This document shows positions 14,886 to 22,860 of a DNA stretch of 26,460 nt, piece by piece. How positions within the stretch are numbered: position 1 is the first letter of the stretch; each line of letters begins with the position of its first letter. This DNA is from an uncultured Porphyromonadaceae bacterium (GTDB lineage Bacteria; Bacteroidota; Bacteroidia; Bacteroidales; Barnesiellaceae_A). The position numbers and the translations under genes were made by a program. The DNA lies in NCBI GenBank assembly GCA_900542255.1, contig UQMR01000027.1:1-26460 (forward strand). Direction: 5' to 3'. A model generated the notes under the pieces. That model searched no databases. It was not told the origin of the DNA and saw only the letters and a program-made list of their open reading frames with translations.

Positions 14886-16244
14886 TTACAGGGCCTTGCT
14901 CACCCGTATGCGCCTGCCTTTGATTTTTTCTTGCCTGGCCTGTTGCAGGGCCGTGTCGGCGTATTCCTTTTCTACGGCGACGTAGGCGTAATGGTCTTTG
15001 ACCTCGATGAGGCCTACTGCTTGTGACGGGATGCGGCACGCTTGTGTGAGGAATCCGAGTATATCGCCGCGCCCTATCTTTTCGCGTTTGCCTGCGGCGA
15101 GATGCAGGGTGGTCATCGGGGGCTCGGCCGGGGTGTGGGCCGGTCCGTCGAGTGACAGCTCTGTGGCCCGTCGGCTGCCGGGAGGCAACTCTTCATGAGG
15201 TGCAACGATGAGGTATGCCGTGCCGTGTGCGTTCATGCGTGCCGTGCGACCGTTGCGGTGGGTGTAGGCGGCTTCGTCGAGCGGCAGGTCGTAGTGTATG
15301 ATGTGAGCTACTTGCGGGATGTCGAGTCCTCGGGCAGCGAGGTCGGTGGCAACGCAGATGTAGGCACTGCCGTTGCGCAGCCGGCACAAGGCGCGTTCGC
15401 GGTCGGTCTGTTGCATACCGCCGTGGAAGGCTACGCACGTGATGCGGTGGCGGGCAAGGAAGGCGGCAACTTGCTCAACTCCCTCGCGTTGGTTACAAAA
15501 TATGAGGGTAGGGGTGTCGCTGATGCGGCAGAGCAGTTGCAGCAGTGTGTCGCGCTTCTCTTGGCCGGGGGCCGACACGGTGTGCACCGTGAGTGTGTCG
15601 TTGACTTCGCCTTGCAGGGCTTCCCCCTCGAAGTGTAGGCGTATGGCTTTTCTCATGGGAAGAAAGTCGGGCAGTGCGATTCTCTCGGTGGCCGATGTGA
15701 GGATGCGCAGCCGAGGGGTTCCGGCAGCGGCTACAAGAGCCTCTATCTCAGAGAGGAATCCCAATTCCAGACATTTGTCGTACTCGTCTATGACACAGGT
15801 TGTTATATGGTTGAGCAGAAGCGTGCCGCGATGCAGATGGTCGAGCAGCCGTCCCGGGGTGCCTATGACGAGGGCGGGGTGTCCCGATAGCGAGGCGGCT
15901 TCGTCTTTGAAGGGGTGCCCTCCGTGACAGCAGGCAATTTTGAACCCCGTGGAGATGGCCCGCGCCACGCTGTCGACCTGCCTTGCGAGTTCGCGTGTGG
16001 GCAGAATTACAAGCGCCTGTACATCAGGCCGGTCGGTAGAGAGGTGCGCTGCGAGGGGGATGAGGTATGCGAGGGTTTTTCCGCTCCCTGTGGGAGCCTC
16101 CAATATCACCTCGCCTCCGTTGCAACAGGCTGCAATGGCGGCTTGCTGCATGGCGTTGAGCCTGTCGATGCCCAATCGCTGTGCGGCGGTATCGATGATT
16201 GTCTGTGCATAGGCACATGACGTTGTGTCGGTTATATCAGACAT
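14886..16244 (-). CDS. DEAD-box RNA helicase, DbpA-like
   Basis: The 452-residue product has helicase motifs in order: APTGSGKT (50-57), PTRELARQ (82-89), GTPGRLLDH (128-136), motif II as DEYD (153-156), SAT (184-186), ATDLAARGLD (299-308) and HRNGRTAR (329-336). The last 75 residues form a DbpA-type RNA-binding domain (KIGRGDILGFLT, YAYVAVE, KGRRIRVSKAL). In DbpA this domain binds 23S rRNA hairpin 92 and directs a role in large-subunit assembly. Motif II carries Tyr where Ala is usual; the acidic pair and final Asp are kept, so ATPase activity is expected. The start overlaps the end of proC by 13 nt, making it the last gene of the argR operon. Confidence 0.9.
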   Translation of the reverse strand: MSDITDTTSCAYAQTIIDTAAQRLGIDRLNAMQQAAIAACCNGGEVILEAPTGSGKTLAYLIPLAAHLSTDRPDVQALVILPTRELARQVDSVARAISTGFKIACCHGGHPFKDEAASLSGHPALVIGTPGRLLDHLHRGTLLLNHITTCVIDEYDKCLELGFLSEIEALVAAAGTPRLRILTSATERIALPDFLPMRKAIRLHFEGEALQGEVNDTLTVHTVSAPGQEKRDTLLQLLCRISDTPTLIFCNQREGVEQVAAFLARHRITCVAFHGGMQQTDRERALCRLRNGSAYICVATDLAARGLDIPQVAHIIHYDLPLDEAAYTHRNGRTARMNAHGTAYLIVAPHEELPPGSRRATELSLDGPAHTPAEPPMTTLHLAAGKREKIGRGDILGFLTQACRIPSQAVGLIEVKDHYAYVAVEKEYADTALQQARQEKIKGRRIRVSKAL

Positions 16245-17014
16245 GCCAAGTGCCCTTTTATGACGGCGTTGGTAAATCCGGCCTCCTCCATGGCAATGAG
16301 CCCTTTGATGGTGAGTCCGCCGGGAGTTGTCACCCGGTCTATTTCGGCCTCGGGATGTTCGCCGTGAGCCACGATGAGTTGTGCTGCCCCGCGCATGGTG
16401 TATGCAGCGAGACGTGCGGCCTCGGCAGCGGGTATCCCCATGGCGATGCCGGCTTCCATGGCGGCGCGAAGGTAGCGCAAGGCAAGGGCTGTGCCGCTCG
16501 AACAGAGTACCATGTAGGCATTGATATGCTCTTCGTCGGTAAGAAGTGTGATACCCATGCTATCGAAAAGAGATTGCACAAGGGTAATTTGCGGCTGAGA
16601 TGCGTGGTTGGCCGCGATGACAGAGATACCTTCGCCCACGACGGCCGCTGTGTTGGGTATGACGCGGAAGGTAGGGCAGCCGCCGTTGAAAAGTTCGTCG
16701 TAGTGGCTGAACGGTACGGCGGCCACAACAGAGATGATTATGGTCTGGCCGGGCTTGATGCAGGGGGCTATTTCGTGTGCTACGGTGTCGAGCACCCACG
16801 GCTTTACGGCCAGAATCACAATATCGGCATCGCGTGCCGCCTCAGTATTGTCGGTTGTCGTGTTGAATTGAGGGAAAGAGGCTTTCAGCGTGTCGAGTTT
16901 CGCTTGGCTCCGGTTGGATATATATAGCGTGTTATTGTCTGACAGATTGCTTTGAGCCAGGGCTTTTGCAACGGCTCCGCCCATGTTTCCGGCTCCGATG
17001 ACAGATATTTTCAT
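16232..17014 (-). CDS. proC: Pyrroline-5-carboxylate reductase
   Basis: The 260-residue enzyme reduces 1-pyrroline-5-carboxylate to proline with NAD(P)H. The N-terminal Rossmann motif is VIGAGNMGGA. Next come the family motifs ILAVKPW, RVIPNTAA and, near the end, the dimer and substrate signature region SSGTALALRYL through TTPGGLTIKGL. Length is normal for the family. The reading frame stays open upstream to 17311, but that part is the out-of-frame image of the ArgC-like gene; the true start at 17014 puts MKISVIGAGNMGG at the N-terminus and leaves 5 nt after the argC-like stop. It is co-transcribed with argR, the argC-like gene and the helicase. Confidence 0.95.
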   Translation of the reverse strand: MKISVIGAGNMGGAVAKALAQSNLSDNNTLYISNRSQAKLDTLKASFPQFNTTTDNTEAARDADIVILAVKPWVLDTVAHEIAPCIKPGQTIIISVVAAVPFSHYDELFNGGCPTFRVIPNTAAVVGEGISVIAANHASQPQITLVQSLFDSMGITLLTDEEHINAYMVLCSSGTALALRYLRAAMEAGIAMGIPAAEAARLAAYTMRGAAQLIVAHGEHPEAEIDRVTTPGGLTIKGLIAMEEAGFTNAVIKGHLACLI

Positions 17015-17019
17015 TTTAT

Positions 17020-17958
17020 TCAGTAATATACGGGGGATTTTAGAAATAGTCCGGTGGTCTCTTTCAGGCCGAATATGAGGTTCATGCAGTGTATGGCCTG
17101 TCCGGCTGCGCCTTTGAGCAAGGCGTCTGCTGCCGAGGTTATGATAAGTTTGCCCTCGGCAATCTCTATGTGCATAAAGCACTTGTTGGTGTTGATGACC
17201 TGAGCTGTGCTCGGGGAGGTCTCTATGATATGCACAAAGCTGTGGTCGTCGTAGTACGAGGTATATAGTTCGCGGGCAAAGTCGGCCGTGATGTCGGGGC
17301 TGTCGGTCCATACGGAAGTGAGTATGCCGCGGAAGAACGAAGCCTCGACGGGAACGATGTTGATGTCGTATGCGAAACTGTTTTGCAGTTTCCCGATGTT
17401 TTGGCGTATTTCGGGCAACCTGCGTTTCTCGAAAGGAGGCAGCGGGCGAGCTCCTTCAATATGAGGCCGGGCTATGGTGATGGCTGCCTGGATGTTGTTG
17501 CGTATGAGCAGGTTTTTGGCCAGTGGCAGCAGGGCCAATTGTATGGTTGCCGCCATGACATCGGGGATGGCTATGTGGCGCGACTCGCCGCGTACGATGC
17601 GTTTGCGGTTGAGCTCCGGCAGGCCGTAGATGAAGTCGTGCTCGGGGCTTTCGAGGGAGAAGTCGCCCGAAAAGTCTATTACGGCAAGTTTTGGAGGGAG
17701 CTGCTCTTTGTCGAGGTAGCGGCGCATACCGCCGGGTGCGAAGCAGCAGAAGAGAATGTCGATGCTGTCGAGGTCGATGTGAGAGCAGTATTGTATCTTT
17801 GTGTCGCCCGTAAGGTCGGGGTAGTATCGGGTGAGCGACTCTCCCGTGCGGGCCGGGTTTTGTATGGCGATGGTGTCTACGTCGGGATGGAGTACCAACA
17901 ATCGCAACAGTTCGCCTGTAAGAGTGTTGTTTTCGTCTATGATGCCGGTTTTTATCAT
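17020..17958 (-). CDS. Degenerate ArgC homologue, predicted catalytically inactive
   Basis: The 312-residue frame is intact and clearly related to N-acetyl-gamma-glutamyl-phosphate reductase: TGELLRLLVLHP near the start, ATIQLALLPLAKN (136-149), LPEIRQNIGKLQ, FFRGILTSVW and KGAAGQAIHCMNLIFGL (282-298). However the catalytic motif, normally NPGC, reads IPDV (131-134), so the nucleophilic Cys is Val134. The N-terminal glycine-rich NADP loop (normally GxxGYxG) reads DENNTLTG. The usual His before LPEI is Arg. About 15 residues of the preceding loop are also missing compared with ordinary ArgC. No frameshift or stop is present. It sits between argR (12 nt gap) and proC (5 nt gap). It may have become a regulatory or structural pseudoenzyme, or it may be decaying. 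The reductase reaction cannot be assumed. Confidence 0.85.
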   Translation of the reverse strand: MIKTGIIDENNTLTGELLRLLVLHPDVDTIAIQNPARTGESLTRYYPDLTGDTKIQYCSHIDLDSIDILFCCFAPGGMRRYLDKEQLPPKLAVIDFSGDFSLESPEHDFIYGLPELNRKRIVRGESRHIAIPDVMAATIQLALLPLAKNLLIRNNIQAAITIARPHIEGARPLPPFEKRRLPEIRQNIGKLQNSFAYDINIVPVEASFFRGILTSVWTDSPDITADFARELYTSYYDDHSFVHIIETSPSTAQVINTNKCFMHIEIAEGKLIITSAADALLKGAAGQAIHCMNLIFGLKETTGLFLKSPVYY

Positions 17959-17970
17959 GCGGGTATAGGT

Positions 17971-18459
17971 TTAGTATGGGCGTAGAGCCGGGATGTAACG
18001 GGATAGTATGTCGTATGCCTTTTTGTGCGAGACGCCTTCTTGCAGAACAACCAGGATGGTGTCGTCGCCGGCGATGGTCCCCAGAATCTCGGGGCTGTGA
18101 CCGAGGTCGATGTCGTATGCAATGCTTCCGGCAAAACCGGGACTCGTCTTGATGACTGCAAGGTTTTGCGAAAACTGTATCGAGAGGAAGCCTCCCAGTT
18201 CGTTTTGAGAATGTTCTTCGAGGGAGGGATATTGTATGGTATTGCCTATGCTGTCGGTTTTGGGCAGTACGTAGATATATTTTCCGTCAGAGTCGGGTAC
18301 TTTGGCGATTTTCAGTTGCTTCAAGTCGCGCGACAGGGTTGCTTGCGTGATGTCGAAACCTCGGCTCAGCAGCGGTTCCAACAATTCGTCCTGGTTGTTG
18401 ATGCGCGATTTTACAATGATTTCTTTGATGGCATCGAGCCGTTCTTTTTTATTCTTCAT
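17971..18459 (-). CDS. argR: Arginine repressor
   Basis: The 162-residue protein has the N-terminal winged helix of ArgR (RLDAIKEIIVKSRINNQDELLEPLL, then DITQATLSRDLKQLKIAKV). The C-terminal arginine-binding and hexamer domain contains GTIAGDDTILVV, with the paired Asp that contacts arginine. Both domains are complete, so it should still sense arginine. It is the first gene of the argR - argC-like - proC - dbpA-like operon. A palindrome resembling an ARG box lies just upstream of its start, suggesting self-control. Confidence 0.94.
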   Translation of the reverse strand: MKNKKERLDAIKEIIVKSRINNQDELLEPLLSRGFDITQATLSRDLKQLKIAKVPDSDGKYIYVLPKTDSIGNTIQYPSLEEHSQNELGGFLSIQFSQNLAVIKTSPGFAGSIAYDIDLGHSPEILGTIAGDDTILVVLQEGVSHKKAYDILSRYIPALRPY

Positions 18460-18470
18460 AACGGGAAGGT

Positions 18471-18482
18471 GTATTTTTATAC
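18471..18482. promoter_or_regulatory. Candidate ARG box
   Basis: GTAT TTTT ATAC is an inverted repeat with an AT core, resembling half of an ArgR operator. It lies 12 nt before the argR start and just downstream of the -7 box, a position suited to repression. A second box was not found. Confidence 0.35.
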
Positions 18483-18493
18483 TTCTTCAAGTG

Positions 18494-18501
18494 CAAAATT
18501 A
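18494..18501 (-). promoter_or_regulatory. -7 box of the argR operon
   Basis: The minus strand reads TAATTTTG, an exact TAnnTTTG match 35 nt upstream of the argR ATG. Confidence 0.5.
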
Positions 18502-18758
18502 GTTATTTTTATCGATTACATGGGAGGAGTGTTTACCGCTTTTGAAAATATATGCGTAATATATGTTAAACTCTCTGACGGCATCTGCCGGATGCAATAA
18601 TTTGTCTGCCGGGAAGGCTCGGTCGGTTGCATAGGTATAGATGTGTATCTGCAAGGAATATATCGGTGATGACCGGCCGCATCGGGATGCTGGGTGCGCC
18701 GGCCGATAGCCGCGGTAAATAATGCTGGGGGTGCTGGCCCTGCCGCCGTTGCCTTGAA
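18502..18758. other. Intergenic stretch, nothing recognised
   Basis: About 250 bases lie between the argR promoter and the pectate lyase terminator, with no supported gene, repeat or fold. Confidence 0.45.
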
Positions 18759-18800
18759 ACAGGAAGCCGGTTGCACCGAATGGTGCAACCGGCTTCCTGT
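18759..18800 (-). terminator. Terminator hairpin after the pectate lyase gene
   Basis: A perfect 19-bp stem (18759-18777 with 18782-18800) closes on a GAAT loop 20 nt beyond the stop codon. The minus-strand U-tract is poor (TTCAAGG), so the stem does most of the work. Confidence 0.75.
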
Positions 18801-18820
18801 GTGGGTATTGTATGGGATTG

Positions 18821-20584
18821 TTACAATACGATTTTAGTTGTTTCGGTCGTCCCGTTCGACAAGTTCCATACCACGAGATATACGCCGCGGGGCAGCTCGG
18901 GCAGGAAGCAGGTCGAGGCCTGCTGGCGCAATGTGTAGCTGGCTACGTGCAGTCCGGCCATATTGTAGAGGCTCATTTCGGTAACGGCTACGGGTGCGCT
19001 GAAAGTGAGGGCGCGAGCCGTGGCGTCGTACCACGAGGTGAGGCGCTTGTCGCTGCGCGGTGCCGTGACGGCTGCCGTGCGGTCTATGATGTCTTGCAGA
19101 TACATCTCCAAGTTGGTGTAGTCGTCCGACAGGTCATATCCGTTGGGGTCGTCGACACCTTCCTCGGCCTCCCATTCGTCGGCCATACCGTCGTTATCGG
19201 TATCGGCGGGAGCCTGTGCCGAGGCATACTCGGGGTAGCCGCCTACGTTGTCTTGCGAGTCGATGATGCCTGTGCCTGCGCCGTAAGAGTCGCCATAGGC
19301 AGGAGCTATTTCGCCGGCGGCTTCGGCGAGGATGCGCTTGTCTATCTCGTCGAGTTTAGGCAGGCGGCAGCCGGCATTGGCAAGTACCGCTTCGTAGGCT
19401 TCGGCCGCCGATGTGATGGTGACACCGCTCGACTCCTCGGGCAGCTCATAGAGGCGTTGGAATGTCGAGTCGTTCTCATAGAGGCCGCCTTCGAGGTCGA
19501 CACCCTTGGCGCTGCTCGTGCTGTTGCAGTTATACCAGTTGTCGTTGTTGATGTTGGTGTAGTCGCCTTTGAGTTTGTCGTCGGTGGGGTTGGGACGGTC
19601 GGGTTGCGGCTCCATATAGTTGCCGTCGATATACCATAATCCGTACACCCCTTCGGCAGCGTGGGTTTCAGAGGCTTTGTAGGAGAGGCGGGCAAACCAT
19701 CTGTATTGTTGTTTCCATGTAGCCGGGCCGGCCTTGTAGTAGTTGTTGCGCAGGATGTTGTAGCAGTATGCACCTTCGCGCGAGGAGTAGAGTTCGCCGC
19801 CATATACGGCCTCTTTTTTACCCCAGTTGTAGATGACGTTGTTTACCACCTCTTGTACTACCTGGTAGTCGTGGCCCTCGGAGTCGTCGCGTACGCCGTT
19901 GAGGCGCGGCGAGCGGCTTACGCAGTGAGCCAGCAGGTTGTGATGGTAGGTGCTGTGCTCGCCGCCCCATTGCGAGCCGTAGGCGCGTTGGCCTTTGGCA
20001 TGGTAGCTGTTGTATAGCGGCTCGCTGAGGATACACCACTGCATGGTAGTGTATTTGTTGTCATACATGGTAACGTTCTCTTCTACCGACCAGCTGAGCG
20101 AGCAGTGGTCGACGATGACGTTGGTTGCATTCTCGATGTCGAGCGACGATTCGTTGCTTTGGTTGCCGTCGCCCATGCGGAATCGCAGATAACGGATTAT
20201 GTAGTTGTTACCCGAGAAGTAGATGCGTCGTCCCGAGATGCAGATACCGTCGCCCGGTGCCGTTTGTCCGGCAAGGGTGATGTTCCCGCGGTTTACTTTG
20301 AGCACCTCTTTGAGGTCGATGCGCCCCGATGTGCGGAATACGATAGTGATAGGGTCGTTGCCTTCGGCTTGCAGGGCTGCCCTCAGGCTTCCTTCTATGG
20401 GAGTCTCGCTCGAAGTGTAATCTTCGGTATTCGTTACGAAAACGACACGTCCGCCGCGCCCGCCGGTGGCGAAGCGTCCCCAACCTTCTGCTCCCGGGAA
20501 TGCGATGGGGCTGTTCTCTTCGGCCATCGAAGCCGTAGGCAGTGCAAGCAATGCGGCACATGCCATGATGATGAACTTGTTCAT
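18821..20584 (-). CDS. Secreted pectate lyase (PL1-like) with sorting domain
   Basis: The 587-residue product has a signal peptide (MNKFIIMACAALLALPTASMAEE). A right-handed beta-helix lyase domain follows: AFPGAEGWGRFATGGRGG, GSLRAALQ, DGICISGRRIYF, IVDHCSLSWSVEENVT, HHNLLAHCVSRSPRLNG. These match bacterial pectate lyases that cut polygalacturonan by beta-elimination, with Arg in the SRSPR segment a likely catalytic base. A calcium-binding loop of the DTDNDGMADEWE type lies at about residue 460. The last 70 residues are a T9SS type A-like domain (MSLYNMAGLHV, RGVYLVVWNL, end TTKIVL). It is transcribed alone, without a neighbouring SusC/SusD pair in view. Export to the surface is inferred from the C-terminus. 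Confidence 0.88.
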   Translation of the reverse strand: MNKFIIMACAALLALPTASMAEENSPIAFPGAEGWGRFATGGRGGRVVFVTNTEDYTSSETPIEGSLRAALQAEGNDPITIVFRTSGRIDLKEVLKVNRGNITLAGQTAPGDGICISGRRIYFSGNNYIIRYLRFRMGDGNQSNESSLDIENATNVIVDHCSLSWSVEENVTMYDNKYTTMQWCILSEPLYNSYHAKGQRAYGSQWGGEHSTYHHNLLAHCVSRSPRLNGVRDDSEGHDYQVVQEVVNNVIYNWGKKEAVYGGELYSSREGAYCYNILRNNYYKAGPATWKQQYRWFARLSYKASETHAAEGVYGLWYIDGNYMEPQPDRPNPTDDKLKGDYTNINNDNWYNCNSTSSAKGVDLEGGLYENDSTFQRLYELPEESSGVTITSAAEAYEAVLANAGCRLPKLDEIDKRILAEAAGEIAPAYGDSYGAGTGIIDSQDNVGGYPEYASAQAPADTDNDGMADEWEAEEGVDDPNGYDLSDDYTNLEMYLQDIIDRTAAVTAPRSDKRLTSWYDATARALTFSAPVAVTEMSLYNMAGLHVASYTLRQQASTCFLPELPRGVYLVVWNLSNGTTETTKIVL

Positions 20585-20615
20585 GATAGTTATTTATAGA
20601 TATTGGTTAATGGCG

Positions 20616-20623
20616 CAAAGATA
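20616..20623 (-). promoter_or_regulatory. -7 box of the pectate lyase gene
   Basis: The minus strand reads TATCTTTG, an exact TAnnTTTG match 32 nt upstream of the start. Confidence 0.55.
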
Positions 20624-20781
20624 AGCATTTATTGCCGATGGCAAGTGGGATGTGCCCCCTTTTGTTCTATCAGGTAGGCCGCCGGGGCGATTTTCTCTGT
20701 TTCCATACCCTCGTAGAGTGTTTTTTGAGGGGACGGCAAAATGAATAGAGAGGCCGATGCGGTAAGGAATAGGAAAAATCG

Positions 20782-20789
20782 TATCTTTG
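20782..20789 (+). promoter_or_regulatory. -7 box overlapping the queD start region
   Basis: TATCTTTG is an exact TAnnTTTG match ending only 4 nt before the queD ATG at 20794. The predicted transcript would start at or within a few bases of that ATG. Confidence 0.5.
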
Positions 20790-20793
20790 CACT

Positions 20794-21129
20794 ATGTATT
20801 ACATAGTAAAGACATTTGAGATTTCGGCCGCCCATAGCTTGCGGCTTTCATATCCCAGCAAGTGCGAAGAGCTGCACGGGCACAACTGGGTGATAAAGGT
20901 ATATGCCCGCGCGCGGGAGCTCAACCGCGATGGAATGGTCGTAGACTTTACGCACGTAAAGGAGATGATACAGGAGCGGCTCGACCACCGCAATCTTAAC
21001 GACGTGTTTCCCGAGATGAATACTACGGCCGAGAATTTGGCGCGCTGGATATGCGAGCAAATCCCCGAGGCCTATAAAGTGATGGTGCAGGAGAGCGAGA
21101 ACAACGTAGCGTACTATGAGAAAGATTAA
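20794..21129 (+). CDS. queD: 6-carboxy-5,6,7,8-tetrahydropterin synthase
   Basis: The 111-residue enzyme converts 7,8-dihydroneopterin triphosphate to 6-carboxytetrahydropterin, the second step towards the 7-deazaguanine of queuosine. The zinc ligands are His14 (SAAHSL) and His28 and His30 (LHGHNW); the catalytic Cys24 lies in KCEELHGH. The start is fixed by the conserved first strand [11 protein letters not shown]: no later Met could keep it. The end overlaps queE by 14 nt, so the two are coupled. A -7 box lies immediately before the start codon. Confidence 0.93.
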   Translation: MYYIVKTFEISAAHSLRLSYPSKCEELHGHNWVIKVYARARELNRDGMVVDFTHVKEMIQERLDHRNLNDVFPEMNTTAENLARWICEQIPEAYKVMVQESENNVAYYEKD

Positions 21130-21679
21130 CGAGATTTTCTACTCGTTGCAGGGAGAGGGGTGCTTTACCGGTACGCCGATGGTATTTGTGCGTTTCTCGG
21201 GGTGCAATCTCGCCTGTGAGTTTTGCGATACCCGCCATGCTGAGGGGCAGATGATGGACGATGCGGCCATATTGGCTGCCGCGGCGGCATTCCCGTCCCG
21301 GCGTGTGGTGCTCACGGGAGGCGAGCCGTCGCTGTTTATCGACGATGCCTTCATCGCCATGTGGCACGAGCATGGCTACACCGTACACATAGAGACCAAC
21401 GGTACTTGCGAGCTGCCGGCCGGTATAGACTGGGTGACCTGTTCGCCCAAGATAGATTGCCAGCCCGGTGGCGGCTTGCCCTTGAAGTTGCACCGTGCCG
21501 ACGAGCTGAAAGTGGTGTATCGCGGGCAAGACCTCTCGATCTTCGATACGTTCGAGTGCCGTGAGCGTTGCCTGCAACCCTGTTCGGGGCAGAATATTGC
21601 CGAGACGATGGCCTACTGTATGGCACACCCCGAGTGGCGGCTCAGCCTGCAAACCCACAAGCTGATAGGCATACGATAG
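21116..21679 (+). CDS. queE: 7-carboxy-7-deazaguanine synthase
   Basis: The 187-residue radical SAM enzyme rearranges 6-carboxytetrahydropterin to 7-carboxy-7-deazaguanine, the step after QueD. The cluster motif CNLACEFC has Cys30, Cys34 and Cys37 (CX3CX2C). The start [12 protein letters not shown] and the glycine-rich LTGGEPSLF are both characteristic. It lacks the long insertions of other radical SAM enzymes and is near the short end of the usual 190-240 residues. It overlaps queD; queC and queF are not in view. Confidence 0.95.
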   Translation: MRKINEIFYSLQGEGCFTGTPMVFVRFSGCNLACEFCDTRHAEGQMMDDAAILAAAAAFPSRRVVLTGGEPSLFIDDAFIAMWHEHGYTVHIETNGTCELPAGIDWVTCSPKIDCQPGGGLPLKLHRADELKVVYRGQDLSIFDTFECRERCLQPCSGQNIAETMAYCMAHPEWRLSLQTHKLIGIR

Positions 21680-21832
21680 AAGACCGGCACTGTGCGGTGG
21701 GTTGACGGAAAGATATTTTATGTTGATCCTTGTTGAGGCTACCGCGTTGTGTGGCTATTTGCCGGCTTCCTGTCATGATTTTTTCGTGAAAGAAAAAAAG
21801 GGCTTTATAAGTTATATTTGAGGAATAAAGTG

Positions 21833-21840
21833 TATATTTG
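21833..21840 (+). promoter_or_regulatory. -7 box of the thiamine operon
   Basis: TATATTTG is an exact TAnnTTTG match three bases before the riboswitch aptamer. A second TATATTTG at 21813-21820 may be an alternative upstream start or chance. Confidence 0.6.
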
Positions 21841-21842
21841 CC

Positions 21843-21925
21843 ACATCGAAGGGGTGCTGCACTCTTGCGGCTGAGATTATACCCTATGAACCTGATGCGG
21901 ATAATGCCGCCGTAGGAAACGGATG
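21843..21925 (+). promoter_or_regulatory. TPP riboswitch (THI element)
   Basis: The conserved aptamer blocks are in order: GGGGTGC (21851-21857), CTGAGA (21871-21876), ACCC (21881-21884), GAACCTGAT (21888-21896), then GCCGCCGTAGGAAACGGATG to the end. CATC at 21843-21846 pairs with GATG at 21922-21925 to close P1. It binds thiamine pyrophosphate and turns down the thiamine genes that follow. No terminator with a U-tract was found before thiD, so control is probably at translation start. Confidence 0.95.
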
Positions 21926-22010
21926 CCTGAAAACACTCTTACAATCGCTTCCCTTTTCCGTTCATAGTGTGACATGCCCTGTTTTGCACACCCCAAGGCA
22001 AAAGAAGAGC

Positions 22011-22838
22011 ATGAAACGATATCCTACAACCCTTGTTATAGCGGGGTCTGACAGTTGCGGCGGCGCCGGCATACAAGCCGACGTGAAAGCGTGTGCCGCC
22101 TTGGGCGTATATGCTGCCACGGCCATTACGGCGGTGACGGCACAAAACAGTGTGGGCGTGCGGGGCGTATATGCCGTTTCGCCCGAGATGGTGAGGGCAC
22201 AGATAGATGCCGTAATGGAGGACCTCGCGGTTGACTCCGTAAAGGTGGGCATGCTGTGCAATGCTGCGATAGCCGCCGCTGTTGCCGATGCCTTGGAACA
22301 CTATCCCGGAATACCGGTCATTCTCGACCCCGTGATGGTCTCTACCTCGCGGCATAAGCTGCTCGACGACGATGCAGTCGATGTAGTGCGTCGCCGTCTC
22401 TTCCCTCTGGCAACCCTTGTAACACCCAATTGTGATGAGGCCGCCATGCTCTCGGGCGTGACGGTGGCAAGTATCGAAGATATGCGTGTTGCCGCCCGGA
22501 GGCTTATGAAGGAGGGCTGCCATGCCCTGCTTGTGAAGGGCGGGCATCTGTCGGGGGCGCAATCGGTAGATGTGCTGTTTGATGCGTCGCAGAGGGAGCG
22601 GTTTTTCGAGGCGGATTTCTGCCATACCCCTAACACCCACGGTACGGGCTGCACCCTCTCGTCGGCCATAGCGGCCTATATGGCGCGAGGCAACGACCTG
22701 CCGACGGCAGTCACTGCGGCAAAGACTTATGTGACAAGAGCGATAGAAGCCGGCGCCGATGTTTTCGCAGGACATGGGCATGGCGCGCTGAACCATGCTT
22801 TTGCTCCGCTTCCGTTGGCGGCCGATATAGATATGTAA
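22011..22838 (+). CDS. thiD: Hydroxymethylpyrimidine/phosphomethylpyrimidine kinase
   Basis: The 275-residue ribokinase-fold enzyme phosphorylates HMP and HMP-P to HMP-PP, the pyrimidine half of thiamine. It has the substrate motif AGSDSCGGAGIQADVKA, then LDPVMVSTS and the anion-hole motif NTHGTGCTLSSAIAA with the catalytic Cys region. The frame opens at 21969, but MKRYPTTLVIAGSDS at 22011 is the natural start: the fourteen codons before it look unlike coding sequence and overlap the riboswitch expression platform. It is the first gene of the thiamine operon. Confidence 0.95.
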   Translation: MKRYPTTLVIAGSDSCGGAGIQADVKACAALGVYAATAITAVTAQNSVGVRGVYAVSPEMVRAQIDAVMEDLAVDSVKVGMLCNAAIAAAVADALEHYPGIPVILDPVMVSTSRHKLLDDDAVDVVRRRLFPLATLVTPNCDEAAMLSGVTVASIEDMRVAARRLMKEGCHALLVKGGHLSGAQSVDVLFDASQRERFFEADFCHTPNTHGTGCTLSSAIAAYMARGNDLPTAVTAAKTYVTRAIEAGADVFAGHGHGALNHAFAPLPLAADIDM

Positions 22839-22860
22839 CAGACGATAAATAATTTGCAGG

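Noticed and set aside
17015..17311. An N-terminal extension of proC by 99 codons
   Set aside because: The extension is the ArgC-like gene read out of frame; ProC begins naturally with the Rossmann motif at 17014.
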